Position numbers and translations under genes: made by a program. Under the pieces are notes generated by a model, which searched no databases, was not told where the DNA came from, and was given only the letters and a program-made list of their open reading frames with translations. Of a DNA stretch of 64,000 nucleotides, positions 26,512-35,296 are shown in pieces (the stretch's first letter is position 1; every line of letters begins with the position of its first letter). Location of the stretch: NCBI GenBank assembly GCA_047617985.1, contig JBLGBS010000001.1, positions 30,556 to 94,555 of the forward strand, read 5' to 3'. This DNA is from SW-4-43-9 sp047617985 (GTDB lineage: Archaea > Nanohalarchaeota > Nanosalinia > Nanosalinales > Nanosalinaceae).

Positions 26512-26900
26512 TGAAGGATGTGCTACCGTTTGTAATTGGATCAGTCCTGATAATTCTGGTTATACTTCTGTCTATAAGAATGCAGATCTCCACAATGCAG
26601 GGGCTAGATGAGTTAACAGTTGAAAACAATCAGAGACTTGGATATAAGGCAGCCGGATCCATGCATGTACTTGATGAAGGCGATAGGATCGGAGTAATGA
26701 CAAGACAGGAATACAGACAGATCAAGCAGAACTGTGCTGAAACTGTTCCTGGTTTCGGAGGAGAACCTCTTACGCTAGATAATGCTGACTGCCCCGAACT
26801 GGAGATACCGCTTCCTGTACCGCTCCAAATTGTAGAGGAAGATGGCCAGATTACTAATACCCGTATGATGGTAGGTGAGAGCAGTGAAGGGTTCAATTGA
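26511..26900 (+). CDS. 129-residue pilin-like protein
   Basis: GTG 26511 is preferred over GTG 26505 because a GGGTGA ribosome site sits about 6 bases before it. The N-terminus MKDVLPFVIGSVLIILVIL is one helix. A small exported domain carries two cysteines (KQNCAETVPG and NADCPELEI). It overlaps both neighbours slightly. Confidence 0.6.
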   Translation: MKDVLPFVIGSVLIILVILLSIRMQISTMQGLDELTVENNQRLGYKAAGSMHVLDEGDRIGVMTRQEYRQIKQNCAETVPGFGGEPLTLDNADCPELEIPLPVPLQIVEEDGQITNTRMMVGESSEGFN

Positions 26901-27318
26901 TGCCACGGTTTTGATCGTTCTTCTTACTCCGATGGTGTTACTGCTGATACTTGCTTCGTTCTTCATAGCGGAGGAAGGTGTTAAAAGCTCTCTTTATGCT
27001 GAAGTAAATTTCAATGAGAACAGTTTCCAGACGGCGACAGCCCACTCCATAGTTATGAATGAAACAGTCAGGAGGAAACTTGGATTCTTCCAGTATCAAG
27101 ATGAAGAAACGATGGAGAAATGGAACAGGTCAGTATCAAGATACGCGGAAAGAGTTCTCAGCTCGCAGAGCAATGTCTACGGCTTCAGAGCTGCGGAGGG
27201 AGAGGTTGAGATCGAAAGTGAAACATATGGCCAGGATTACCGATTCTCAACTTATGTTGCTTCTCCAAGCAGAGAAATGGTTACAGCTAGGTCGGCTCTT
27301 GGAGGCGATTTACCTTGA
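26884..27318 (+). CDS. 144-residue pilin-like protein
   Basis: GTG 26884 is chosen over GTG 26875 because AGGTGA lies 6 bases upstream. The N-terminus MKGSIDATVLIVLLTPMVLL has KG directly before the hydrophobic helix, as in class III signals. The head domain has no cysteine. The end overlaps the next start by 4 bases (TTGA). Confidence 0.6.
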   Translation: MKGSIDATVLIVLLTPMVLLLILASFFIAEEGVKSSLYAEVNFNENSFQTATAHSIVMNETVRRKLGFFQYQDEETMEKWNRSVSRYAERVLSSQSNVYGFRAAEGEVEIESETYGQDYRFSTYVASPSREMVTARSALGGDLP

Positions 27319-28508
27319 AAGGACAGTATATCGGGATGGTCACACTTTTCGTATTTCTATTCATAGTAACAGGGAACGTGTTCGGAGCAATCCTATTTCA
27401 GGAAGAGTACAGTGAAAGAGCTGAATACAGCGTAGGAGGATTTAACACAATAGCTGAAGCCCAGATAAGAGGTAAAATGTATGATTCCCGGATGGAGAAA
27501 GAGCTGAACTACTCATCAAACATTGTCGCTCTCCAGCAAGGAGAGAAGGATAGAAGATGGGAGTCGGCTCCATCCCACCAAGAGGTTATAGACAGCTACA
27601 GTCAAGCAGTTGCATCAGAGCTTAAATCCCAGTCAGGCCTAGTTGACTGCTCCCCTCCAGAAATCGGATCGGTTTCCGTTGAAGACAATAGTAGATACAC
27701 AGCAAGCTTCTCCGACCCATTTATTTCCTGCAGTACCGAAGGCACAGAATCCCAGATAAAACTTTCCGAAGAACAGCTCGAGATACAAAATTTCAATAAT
27801 AGCTACTTCCAGCTCTCCAAGGTTGGCGTTGAAATGGCGGAACATATAGACGAAAAGGATTTACCGGATAGCTGGGAGTCTGGAACTGCTTCCTCCTCGA
27901 CACAGGCAGATTCTCCCTTTGCTCTCGATAAGGAAGGTACTGATAGGAGGGCGCGTCAGAAAGCTGAGAGTGATGCTGTTCAGAATGATGATCTACAGGA
28001 GGAAGTAATATCTGATTTCGAGACACCTGAGTGGGTCGATTTGGAAACAGACGTAGAGTATAGGTATCGGGTTTTAGACACTGATAATGAGCAGGATTCA
28101 TTCACTTACACAGTATGTGATAATAGAAATGATGAAGGAGAATGTACTAATGAAAGAGAGGTTACCGTTTATACCTACAACTCAGAGTATGAAGTTGAAG
28201 TTACAGATATCATAATGAAATATGATCTAGCTGACAGGAAAGAGATAGAGGTGTATAAGGATCCAAGAAAGGCTTTGGAGGACGGTGATGTAGAGTACAG
28301 TGATTTCGATATAGATTATGAGACTGAAACCCGAAGATCTTTCAGGAGGTGGGAAAACGGTGAGTTGACGACAGAGGAGGTTAAGGAGCAGATTGATGGA
28401 TTTGAAATACCAAGGGAGGAACTGCAGAGGGAAAGAAAAGTCCTGGATTCAAACGCGGTACTTCAGACGCTTCATTTCAAATTCGATTATATCCATGAGA
28501 TTAACTGA
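27315..28508 (+). CDS. 397-residue exported protein with pilin-like N-terminus
   Basis: A TTG start overlaps the previous stop. MKGQYIGMVTLFVFLFIV again shows KG before a helix. About 370 exported residues follow, with cysteines at the centre (VDCSPPE, ISCSTEG) and near 265 (YTVCDNRNDEGECTNE), and a highly charged, possibly coiled C-terminal part. It is the last gene of the tight chain that starts at 25334. No known family; perhaps a filament-associated adhesin or assembly factor. Confidence 0.65.
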   Translation: MKGQYIGMVTLFVFLFIVTGNVFGAILFQEEYSERAEYSVGGFNTIAEAQIRGKMYDSRMEKELNYSSNIVALQQGEKDRRWESAPSHQEVIDSYSQAVASELKSQSGLVDCSPPEIGSVSVEDNSRYTASFSDPFISCSTEGTESQIKLSEEQLEIQNFNNSYFQLSKVGVEMAEHIDEKDLPDSWESGTASSSTQADSPFALDKEGTDRRARQKAESDAVQNDDLQEEVISDFETPEWVDLETDVEYRYRVLDTDNEQDSFTYTVCDNRNDEGECTNEREVTVYTYNSEYEVEVTDIIMKYDLADRKEIEVYKDPRKALEDGDVEYSDFDIDYETETRRSFRRWENGELTTEEVKEQIDGFEIPREELQRERKVLDSNAVLQTLHFKFDYIHEIN

Positions 28509-28559
28509 GTCAGTTTTTTATCAGTTGGATACAAAAGGGGATGTAGGTGACCTAACAGT

Positions 28560-28847
28560 ATGCCAGAAGAAGATGACAACACAGTATATGTCGGTTCAAA
28601 ACCTGCCATGAGCTATGTTCTCGCCGTAGTAACCCAGTTTAATGAAGGACACGAAACAGTACACGTTAAAGCGAGAGGCAAAGCGATTTCAAGAGCAGTA
28701 GATGTTGCAGAGATGGTCAGAAGCAAGTTTGAAGAAACTGCAGAAGTTGATGAAATCTCAATTGACACGGACCAGATTGAGACAGACGAAGGGGACGAAC
28801 TAAATGTTTCCTCAATCCAGATCAACCTTACACAGGATCAGGAGTAA
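28560..28847 (+). CDS. alba: Chromatin/RNA-binding protein Alba
   Basis: 95 residues. Alba dimers bind double-stranded DNA and RNA and help package archaeal chromosomes. The fold is clear from VYVGSKPAMSYVLAVVTQF (the family has the basic residue before Pro-x-Met-x-Tyr), VHVKARGKAISRAVDVAEMV and the final beta strand (VSSIQINL). The acidic tail is longer than in thermophile homologues, as expected at high salt. AGGTGA lies 9 bases before the ATG. It is flanked by pilus-like genes on both sides, with its own leader region, and is probably transcribed separately. Confidence 0.92.
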   Translation: MPEEDDNTVYVGSKPAMSYVLAVVTQFNEGHETVHVKARGKAISRAVDVAEMVRSKFEETAEVDEISIDTDQIETDEGDELNVSSIQINLTQDQE

Positions 28848-28924
28848 AGGTTTCTGACTGCTACCAGTCTCTGGAGAGATTTGTTCTCTCACCTCTATTT
28901 TCTTTTTACCTCGTTCACCGCACC

Positions 28925-28937
28925 GTTTTTATACAAC
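28925..28937 (+). promoter_or_regulatory. TATA box, leaderless pilin-like gene 28956
   Basis: GTTTTTATACAAC is centred about 26 bases before ATG 28956, so transcription should begin at the start codon. No ribosome site is visible, consistent with a leaderless mRNA. A T-rich tract between Alba and this box can serve as Alba's terminator. Confidence 0.55.
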
Positions 28938-28955
28938 CAGAACCAAGCAATTGCT

Positions 28956-29243
28956 ATGAACAGTAAAGGCATGTCCCAGACACTGGCACTTATTGTCGCT
29001 GCCTCCGTTCTTATGATGACAGCGCTGACCGTAATTTTCATGGTGCAGGGTGGTCTGGGAGATGTAAACAGCGATACCAGCTCAAGCTCATGTAGGGGTA
29101 CAATACAGGCAATATGTAGCGGAACAAACGCTAACCAGGATCTTCCAGCTACCTGTATGGATCAAGAAGGAAATCCTATCCCCAGCACCGAAACCATGTC
29201 AGCGGTTCAAGGCGATACAGTAGTATGCCAAGAAGTGCGGTAG
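28956..29243 (+). CDS. 95-residue type IV pilin-like protein
   Basis: ATG 28956 is used; the longer in-frame start at 28881 crosses the TATA box. MNSKGMSQTLALIVAASVLM contains the class III signal junction KG|MSQ shared with the protein at 26092. The head has four cysteines in a small Ser/Thr-rich domain (SSCRGTIQAICSG, TCMD, VVCQE), so it is probably disulphide-linked. Likely pilin of the first system. Confidence 0.65.
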   Translation: MNSKGMSQTLALIVAASVLMMTALTVIFMVQGGLGDVNSDTSSSSCRGTIQAICSGTNANQDLPATCMDQEGNPIPSTETMSAVQGDTVVCQEVR

Positions 29244-29251
29244 TGATCTAA

Positions 29252-29587
29252 ATGGATAAGACTATAGAGGTAATCGTTGTTGCGATGGTAGCGCTTGTCA
29301 CAGGCATAGCTATGCTCTACCTTGCGACAGGCCAGGCAGAAGGATTTGGAGGGTTTGCTGACAGCCAGCAACAAGGAGCTCAGTGCAGTTACTATGAGGA
29401 AAGGATTTCTCGATCTTGTCCAGAGGAAGCAGAGTCTCTAGAAAGCCAAGCTCCAGAAGAATGTAAACCTATACAGGCTACAGCTAGAACAGCTAGAGAA
29501 TGTGGTGATGAGGACAGTAGTGACGGCACTAATGATGATTCAACAACTGAAAGCAGTTCTGGCGATACAGGTTTTACTCAAGAATAG
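29252..29587 (+). CDS. 111-residue single-pass exported protein
   Basis: An N-terminal helix (about 5-27, IEVIVVAMVALVTGIAMLY) is followed by an exported cysteine-containing domain (QCSYYEERISRSCPEEAE, ECKPIQ, RECGDE) and an Asp/Ser/Thr tail. It lies 8 bases after the pilin-like gene, in the same transcript. Function unknown. Confidence 0.6.
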   Translation: MDKTIEVIVVAMVALVTGIAMLYLATGQAEGFGGFADSQQQGAQCSYYEERISRSCPEEAESLESQAPEECKPIQATARTARECGDEDSSDGTNDDSTTESSSGDTGFTQE

Positions 29588-29591
29588 TTAT

Positions 29592-31049
29592 CTAGTTAGA
29601 TTTTAAACCGAGTTCTTTTTCGACAATTTTCTCTACTTCCCAGAGTTCGCCTTTTTCTATTTCAACCTCTGTTCCTACACCGATTAGAGGCACAGGATTC
29701 AATGTGTGGGAGGTTTTAGGGGAGTTTTCTGTTCCCAGATCTTCACAGTTTCCGTGGTCGGCGGTGATTAAACCGGTGTAATCTGTTTCCTCCAGTTTTT
29801 CAAGAAGACGGCCTACATTTCGATCAACGGTCTCAACCGCTGTTTTCACCGCTTCCATCTCGCCTGTATGGCCTACTAGATCGCAGTTTGCGTAGTTCAG
29901 GAGAATGAATTCGTGTTCTCCTTTCTCCATTGCTTCCAGAACGATATCAGTTATCTCGTCGGCGTGCATCTCCGGTTTCTGGTCGTATGCCTTGATCTTA
30001 TCGCTCTCAATGAATTCCCGGTCTTCATTTTCAAACTCCAGCTCTCTCTGGCCGTTGAAGAAATAAGTAACATGCGGTTTTTTCTGTGATTCGGCAACCC
30101 TTAACTGTGAATAACCGGCTTCTTCAATTTTCTCGCCTAGAGTGTTTTCAACCACGATTTTTTCGAACATTACAGGATTTTCAAAGTCTTCACGATATCG
30201 GAACATTGAGACAAAGTTCGGCTCTGTATCTGCTTCAAACTGTTGAAAGTTTTCCTTCAGGAATGCTTCGGCTATCTGTCTCTCCCTATCCGCTCTAAAA
30301 TTGTAGAAGATTAGTTCGTCGTTGCTTTCCATTCCTGGATAATTTTCCGAAACGGATGGTTGTATAAAATAGTCGTACTCTCCTTCCTCGTAGCAGTGTT
30401 TCACGGCTTGTTCTGGAGCTGAAAACCGGAATCCTTCTGCTTCTGCCATTGCCTGGTAGGCTTTCTCGGTTCTACCCCAGTTGTGACCCCTGTCCATGGA
30501 GTAGTACCTACCCATCACGGTGGCGATCTCCGCAGCAGTTCCATCTGTCCATTCCTCGATCTCCCCAAGGAATTTTTCAGCGCTCTTCGGATCTACATCC
30601 CTACCGTCAGTGAAGCATTGTATCCACACCTTTTCCAGTTCATAATCTTGTGTTATATCAATCAATGCTTTCAGATGGTTGATATGGCCGTGAATTCCTC
30701 CGTCGCTGATAATTCCGGCGAGATGTACGGCAGTATTATTTTCCTCTGCTTGCTTAAGTGAGTCCTTCAGAGCTTTCTTCTCCCTTAACTTGTTTTCTTT
30801 GATCGTCTCGTTGATCCTCTTCAGTCTCTGTGGAATCCTTCTACCTGCTCCGAGATGTAGATGCCCGACTTCGCTGTTACCGGTGTAGCCCTCTGGGAGA
30901 CCGACCGCTTCCTCTGAAGCTTCAAGCTTCGAGAATCCTTTGCTCATTAATTTATCCAGGTTAGGTGTTTCCGCCTGTCTGAAGGCGTTGCCTTTTACCT
31001 CATCTCTAAGCCCAACACCGTCCATCACGACCAGAAGAACCGGTTCCAT
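29592..31049 (-). CDS. gpmI: 2,3-bisphosphoglycerate-independent phosphoglycerate mutase
   Basis: 485 residues from ATG 31049 (MEPVLLVVMDGVGLRDE); the upstream in-frame start would add residues outside the fold. It interconverts 3- and 2-phosphoglycerate in glycolysis or gluconeogenesis. The alkaline-phosphatase-type metal sites are visible: DGVG at the N-terminus, the catalytic serine in GYTGNSEVGHLHLGAGR, DGRDVDP, HTGEMEAV and ADHGNCE. Length is near the 500-residue norm of the bacterial-type enzyme; archaeal apgM types are shorter (about 400). It is convergent with the pilin-like gene and divergent from a coiled-coil gene. Confidence 0.92.
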   Translation of the reverse strand: MEPVLLVVMDGVGLRDEVKGNAFRQAETPNLDKLMSKGFSKLEASEEAVGLPEGYTGNSEVGHLHLGAGRRIPQRLKRINETIKENKLREKKALKDSLKQAEENNTAVHLAGIISDGGIHGHINHLKALIDITQDYELEKVWIQCFTDGRDVDPKSAEKFLGEIEEWTDGTAAEIATVMGRYYSMDRGHNWGRTEKAYQAMAEAEGFRFSAPEQAVKHCYEEGEYDYFIQPSVSENYPGMESNDELIFYNFRADRERQIAEAFLKENFQQFEADTEPNFVSMFRYREDFENPVMFEKIVVENTLGEKIEEAGYSQLRVAESQKKPHVTYFFNGQRELEFENEDREFIESDKIKAYDQKPEMHADEITDIVLEAMEKGEHEFILLNYANCDLVGHTGEMEAVKTAVETVDRNVGRLLEKLEETDYTGLITADHGNCEDLGTENSPKTSHTLNPVPLIGVGTEVEIEKGELWEVEKIVEKELGLKSN

Positions 31050-31102
31050 AAACCGTAATTGTTTCCCGATGTTTAATAACTGAGGCTTCACAATTTAGCT
31101 GT

Positions 31103-32056
31103 ATGTTTTCCTCCATTAAGGAAAAACTTGCCGGAGAGGATAAGGATCAACAGCTCCAGGATTCTGAGACAATTGATGAAGTGAGAGAGGAGATAGAAAA
31201 TAGCTCGGAAACCGGAATTGAAAGAATGGAGGAAAGCCTTTCCAACGTCGAGAAACTTGAAAAAGCTCTGGAAGAAGAGTTCTCTGAGGATAAATCCGAA
31301 GATTCAAGCAAGGAAAATGATATCGAAAACGCTATAGAGGAGTACACTAAAGACCTTGAAACATCTGAGGACACTGAGATAGAAGGAGAGATGACCGAGG
31401 GAGAAAACAATGGTAGCTCAACTGAAACAGAGTTTCTTGAACAGCAGAGCTCGCTCCATAAGCCGACACTGGCCGGCCCGGAAAACTCTCCTCAAAATCT
31501 GGAGTCCCAGGTAAAAGAGTTCGAGGAAAAGATTGTTGCCGATGAATCTGAAGAGCTTGCCAGGATAAGCGACCTTGAGCAGAGAGTGGAGAGAATGGAG
31601 TTAGATTCAAAGGACGACCTTGAAGACAGGATTGAGAGACTGGAGAGAAAAATTGATTCGATGAATTCCGTGGAGAAGTTCACTGAAAGACTTGAGGAAC
31701 TTGAGCAAGTAGTTGAGGAAAAAGATCAGAGCACAGTAAATGAGCTCGAGGAAAAAGTGGATCGGCTCTGGGAAGCTTTCGATGAAGAAATTGAAGCTAT
31801 TGAAAACAGAGAAAACGATACGGATCGAAAGATAAGGCTTCTCTGGCAGGCACTAGACCTCAAGGTTGAGGAGTTAAAGAGCGAAGTTGAAGATGAGAAT
31901 AAGGAGGTTGAAGAGCTCTGGGAGGCACTTGACGAGGAAATGATGGACGTGGAGTCCAGAATTCACGACAGCGAAGAGGAGATAAAGGATCTTTACTCGA
32001 TAGTTCTTGAACTTTCAGAGCTTGTAAAGGAAGAGATTCAGCAGATCAACCACTAG
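31103..32056 (+). CDS. Acidic coiled-coil protein with tryptophan repeats
   Basis: 317 residues. After MFSSIKEKLAGED comes an acidic, probably disordered half (Ser/Glu-rich). Then a coiled coil runs from about 150 to the end. In its last third the phrases RLWEAFDEE, LLWQALDLK, ELWEALDEE and DLYSIVLEL recur about every 30 residues, so aromatic residues repeat in register. The form recalls the coiled C-terminus of archaellum protein ArlC (FlaC), but this is weak. No membrane helix. Confidence 0.65.
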   Translation: MFSSIKEKLAGEDKDQQLQDSETIDEVREEIENSSETGIERMEESLSNVEKLEKALEEEFSEDKSEDSSKENDIENAIEEYTKDLETSEDTEIEGEMTEGENNGSSTETEFLEQQSSLHKPTLAGPENSPQNLESQVKEFEEKIVADESEELARISDLEQRVERMELDSKDDLEDRIERLERKIDSMNSVEKFTERLEELEQVVEEKDQSTVNELEEKVDRLWEAFDEEIEAIENRENDTDRKIRLLWQALDLKVEELKSEVEDENKEVEELWEALDEEMMDVESRIHDSEEEIKDLYSIVLELSELVKEEIQQINH

Positions 32057-32162
32057 AGTTTTAACATTTTGACCACTTCTAGGTATTAAAGAACTGATCG
32101 GATTTCTTTTCACTGAGATAAATCCGATTCTGAAAATTAACCGGAAACAAGAGGAGATTCAA

Positions 32163-33557
32163 ATGCCAGAAGATGTAATATTTGGAGAAGACGACGACTC
32201 AGACCAGGAAACACTATTCGAATCCGAGGAAGATGACGGAGAGGAAACTCAGGAGACCGAAGAGAAGGAGAATAAACAGGATGTTCTGTTTGGAGAGGAT
32301 GAATCCGATGAAACGGAATCTGAGGCAGAACAGGAAAAAGCAGATGAGGAAGACAGCGCTCCGGTAGAAGAATCTGGATCCGAGAACGATTCAGAAGAAG
32401 AGGAGGAATCCGCTGAATACAGCGTTGGTGAAGAGGAAATGGAAGAAAAAAATGTTGGGAATGATGAAGAATCTGCGGAAGAAAGCCAGGATTCCGCTAT
32501 AACAGAAACCGAGTTTGAAGCAGAAATAGAGGCTTTGAAAGACAGATTGCAGGAAATTGAGGAAGATATTGAATCTGTTGAAGATAAAGATGTTGAAGAA
32601 CTGGAGCAGAAAGTTGAGGATCTTGAAGACTCTGCAAACAATACCGACGTAACTGAAGAAGATCTAGAAGACCTTCAAGAGGATCTCAGCGGACTTGAAT
32701 CAGAGATCGAGGATATAGATGAAGTCGATATCAGCTCTCTCCAGGAGGAGATAGAAGAGGTCGACCGGTCGGAAGAAATAGAGGAGCTGAAGGATCGGCT
32801 GGCCGAGAAATCCGATCTCATCGAAGAGATAAGAAACAAGCATGAGGAGAGAATGGAAGGTCTACAGGAACAGCTCGAAGACCTTGGAGATCTAGACGTA
32901 GAAGGAGCTGATGAAGATATCGAGGCCGAACTCGGAGATCTGAACGATCAGATTGAGGCGCTTGAAGAAGATGTTGAAGGAATTCTTGACCGTCAATCTG
33001 AGTTCGAAGATAAAGTTGAGGATTTCGATCCGGAAGATATAGACAGGCTGGAGGTCAAGATCCAGAATATTGAAAACGGCCTCGAAGAACTGGAGGAAAA
33101 AGAGGAAAAGAAGGATATCTCGAAGCTCTCAGAGGAAGTCGAACAGCTGAAAGGCATGATATCCGACTTCAAATGGATATTCAACGACTTCGACGATCTA
33201 GCGAACCTAAAGCTTCTATCACAGGAAGAATACAAAGAACTAGTAGAGAAAGCAGATAGTTCTGCCGACTCAACACCCGAAGACATGGATGAGAGAGTGG
33301 AAGCTATTGAAGAGCTCAGCGCCAATATGCAGGAAGTTGCGGAAAACGTTGAGACAGGTGAAGAGCTCGAAGAGCAGATCGAACAGCTCAGGCAGAAAGT
33401 AGCTGAGATCGAGAAAAGATCGGCGGAGAGCAAGATCAAACCGCTTGTGAAGCGGGTTGAGAGGCAGGAAGACCAGATAGATGAGATCCGTGAAGGCTAC
33501 AAAGAACTCGGTGAGATGATGGAGCTTGTCTTAAAGGAGCTCAGAGAAACCCGGTAA
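32163..33557 (+). CDS. Very acidic coiled-coil protein with N-terminal short linear motifs
   Basis: 464 residues. Residues 1-115 are disordered and Glu/Asp/Ser-rich, with the short motif DVIFGED at about 4 repeated as DVLFGED near 41, and ETLFESEED between. From about 120 there are long Glu-rich coiled coils, then a small conserved-looking patch (SDFKWIFNDFDDLANLKLL near 338) and a final basic/acidic coil (VKRVERQEDQIDEI). GAGGAG lies just before the ATG. No family recognised; a scaffold with a docking-motif tail is plausible. Confidence 0.65.
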   Translation: MPEDVIFGEDDDSDQETLFESEEDDGEETQETEEKENKQDVLFGEDESDETESEAEQEKADEEDSAPVEESGSENDSEEEEESAEYSVGEEEMEEKNVGNDEESAEESQDSAITETEFEAEIEALKDRLQEIEEDIESVEDKDVEELEQKVEDLEDSANNTDVTEEDLEDLQEDLSGLESEIEDIDEVDISSLQEEIEEVDRSEEIEELKDRLAEKSDLIEEIRNKHEERMEGLQEQLEDLGDLDVEGADEDIEAELGDLNDQIEALEEDVEGILDRQSEFEDKVEDFDPEDIDRLEVKIQNIENGLEELEEKEEKKDISKLSEEVEQLKGMISDFKWIFNDFDDLANLKLLSQEEYKELVEKADSSADSTPEDMDERVEAIEELSANMQEVAENVETGEELEEQIEQLRQKVAEIEKRSAESKIKPLVKRVERQEDQIDEIREGYKELGEMMELVLKELRETR

Positions 33558-33561
33558 AAAT

Positions 33562-34593
33562 CTAAACAAAACTTCCAAGCCCGGACTGTCGGGATTCTAG
33601 AGCTTTCTCCAGCTTCTTTAGACTGGAGTTAACCCGATCTTCGGAAAAATCATGTTTACCTACAAGAATTTCTCTTATTTTTTCTTCATCCGGGTCTTCG
33701 AAACTGTAATCTCTCTCAACTACAGGAGGATTCATGAAGAAATCCACGATTCTGTAAGGGTCTTTATCCGAGTTCCAGTCAACCTTCTCATCTTCAAGTA
33801 TCTCTTCCAGAGTTTCATGTTTCCTTACAAGCTTGAGAGCGGTCTTAGGGCCGATCCCCTTGATGCCGTCCGGGTTGAAGTCTGTTCCCATCAAGAGACC
33901 CATCCAGACCAGTTCCTCTCTTGAGACTTCTAGTTGATCCAGAACGTTTTCCAGCTCGATTCTCTCGGTTGAAATCTCTTTTCTTCCACCTCCAGAGGTT
34001 TTCCGAGTTTTCCGGGTTGTAAGGTTCTTTACCATTCTGTCCGCACCAAAAAGCAGGCAGTCCCAGTCCTGGGAGCCTACCGCGTAGATATCTCCCGGCG
34101 ATTCATCTGTTGTCATGAAAGTTGCCTGAGCCTCTCCCTCGCTCGGCGCCTGAATGTAGGGTATACCCATTGCTTCCAGTAGTTTTTTCGATTCCTCAAT
34201 CATATCTCCTGTCAGTTTTGAGCTTTGAGTGGCTTTGCTGTAGGCTTCGTCGATCTTACCTTCCTCTTTCAGCTTTTTCCATTCCTCTCTGGCTTCTTCC
34301 CGTTTCTTTCTTCTCTTCGAACTCTCTTTCTCCTTGAGATCAGGCATCTCTCCGTCAAAAACAAATACAGGCCGAATATTCTCTTCCAGAAGGTTAATAT
34401 TTCGATAAAATAATCCTGATAGATGTGAAGTTATATTGCCGGAAGAATCTTTCAGAGGGGTTCCATCCCTCTGTCTTATTATTGATAGAAACTGGTAGAG
34501 CGTATTCATAGCATCTATAGCTATCTCTTTATCGTTGAGATCAGCGAACTCTATATCCTCGCTCTCAACCAGTTCACCTAGATCGACACCCAT
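33562..34593 (-). CDS. fen: Flap endonuclease 1
   Basis: 343 residues from ATG 34593 (MGVDLGELV). It cuts 5' flaps during Okazaki fragment maturation and long-patch repair. Seen in order: N-terminal AIDAMNTLYQFL with the first metal aspartate, VFVFDGEMPDLK, QAPSEGEAQA and SQDWDCLLFGA with acidic metal ligands, and the H2TH/DNA-binding region GIKGIGPKTALKLV. The C-terminus QSGLGSFV is a PCNA-binding PIP box, with Val at the last aromatic position. The length is normal for the family. It is divergent from a small zinc-finger gene across 38 bases. Confidence 0.93.
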   Translation of the reverse strand: MGVDLGELVESEDIEFADLNDKEIAIDAMNTLYQFLSIIRQRDGTPLKDSSGNITSHLSGLFYRNINLLEENIRPVFVFDGEMPDLKEKESSKRRKKREEAREEWKKLKEEGKIDEAYSKATQSSKLTGDMIEESKKLLEAMGIPYIQAPSEGEAQATFMTTDESPGDIYAVGSQDWDCLLFGADRMVKNLTTRKTRKTSGGGRKEISTERIELENVLDQLEVSREELVWMGLLMGTDFNPDGIKGIGPKTALKLVRKHETLEEILEDEKVDWNSDKDPYRIVDFFMNPPVVERDYSFEDPDEEKIREILVGKHDFSEDRVNSSLKKLEKALESRQSGLGSFV

Positions 34594-34631
34594 AGAAAAC
34601 AATTTACCTCCTGAACTTTAAACAGTTAGAT

Positions 34632-34769
34632 ATGACAGGAATCTGTGATTACTGTGGTGAGAAGAAAGCCTCTCAGACATGTGAGGTATGCGGAAGCCAA
34701 GTATGTGCGGATCACAATAAAGAGTACGGATGTGCTGTCTGCGGTGGCGGAGTCACGAAGTTCGAGTAA
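34632..34769 (+). CDS. 45-residue zinc-finger protein
   Basis: The sequence has paired cysteine knuckles (CDYCGEKK, CEVCGSQVC, CAVCGG) and a histidine, so two zinc sites in a HIT/B-box-like arrangement are likely. Such tiny zinc proteins are frequent in halophilic archaea, usually without known function. It is divergent from FEN1, which suggests shared control at most. Confidence 0.7.
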   Translation: MTGICDYCGEKKASQTCEVCGSQVCADHNKEYGCAVCGGGVTKFE

Positions 34770-34802
34770 CTGATTTTTAACTCGGTTTCCCAAAGTCTAT
34801 CT

Positions 34803-35045
34803 ATGCGGAGAAGAGACAAACTGGAAAGGTTCACAGAATTCCTTGTATTCGGTATAATTCTGGGAGTAACCGAGGACATGATCGCAGTAATGCTTGTAAC
34901 CGGTGAGAGCTTCACCCTCCGGATGCTTGGAATAGTCGTGCTGGTAACTATACCGTTCGCAGCGTTTTCCGAGCTAATAGTTGACAGCGATGAGTACAGA
35001 ATAACAGAGTGGATAGCTGGAAAAATAAGAAGAATTAGGGTTTAG
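34803..35045 (+). CDS. 80-residue two-helix membrane protein
   Basis: A basic N-terminus (MRRRDKLERF), two helices near 12-34 and 40-59, then an acidic turn and a basic C-terminus (RRIRV). It is followed by an aEF1B gene on the other strand and overlaps its end by 4 bases. Function unknown. Confidence 0.6.
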   Translation: MRRRDKLERFTEFLVFGIILGVTEDMIAVMLVTGESFTLRMLGIVVLVTIPFAAFSELIVDSDEYRITEWIAGKIRRIRV

Positions 35046-35296
35046 AGCTTGTCGAAGTGCTCTAGCTCGATGCTCTGAATGTTTTCTAGATCTTCCAGTT
35101 TGTCCTCTACAGCGTCGGTTCCGCCTTCTTCATCTGTTGTGATTGTAGAGACTTTAACTGCTTTAAGGCCGAAAGCGACCTCTTCCTCTCCTATATCCTC
35201 TACATCGATTTTCTCTCTGATCTGCTGTTTGATCTGCTCAAGATCTGTTTCGGCATCTTCTGGCATTACCTTGTAAACGCATGAAATCTTTCCCAT
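35042..35296 (-). CDS. Translation elongation factor 1-beta (aEF1B)
   Basis: 84 residues, the length of archaeal aEF1B. It exchanges GDP for GTP on aEF1A during elongation. The sequence KVMPEDAETDLEQI ... GLKAVKV ... IQSIELEHFDKL fits the family. The chain is rich in Asp/Glu, in line with salt adaptation. It is downstream of a zinc-ribbon gene on the same strand, a neighbourhood seen in other halophilic archaea, where the zinc ribbon is also translation-linked. Confidence 0.88.
   Translation of the reverse strand: MGKISCVYKVMPEDAETDLEQIKQQIREKIDVEDIGEEEVAFGLKAVKVSTITTDEEGGTDAVEDKLEDLENIQSIELEHFDKL

Noticed and set aside
12216..29587. Archaellum operon
   Set aside because: No clear ArlH, ArlF/G or multiple archaellins next to the ATPase; the platform is a double-GspF protein, so a different type IV filament system is more likely.
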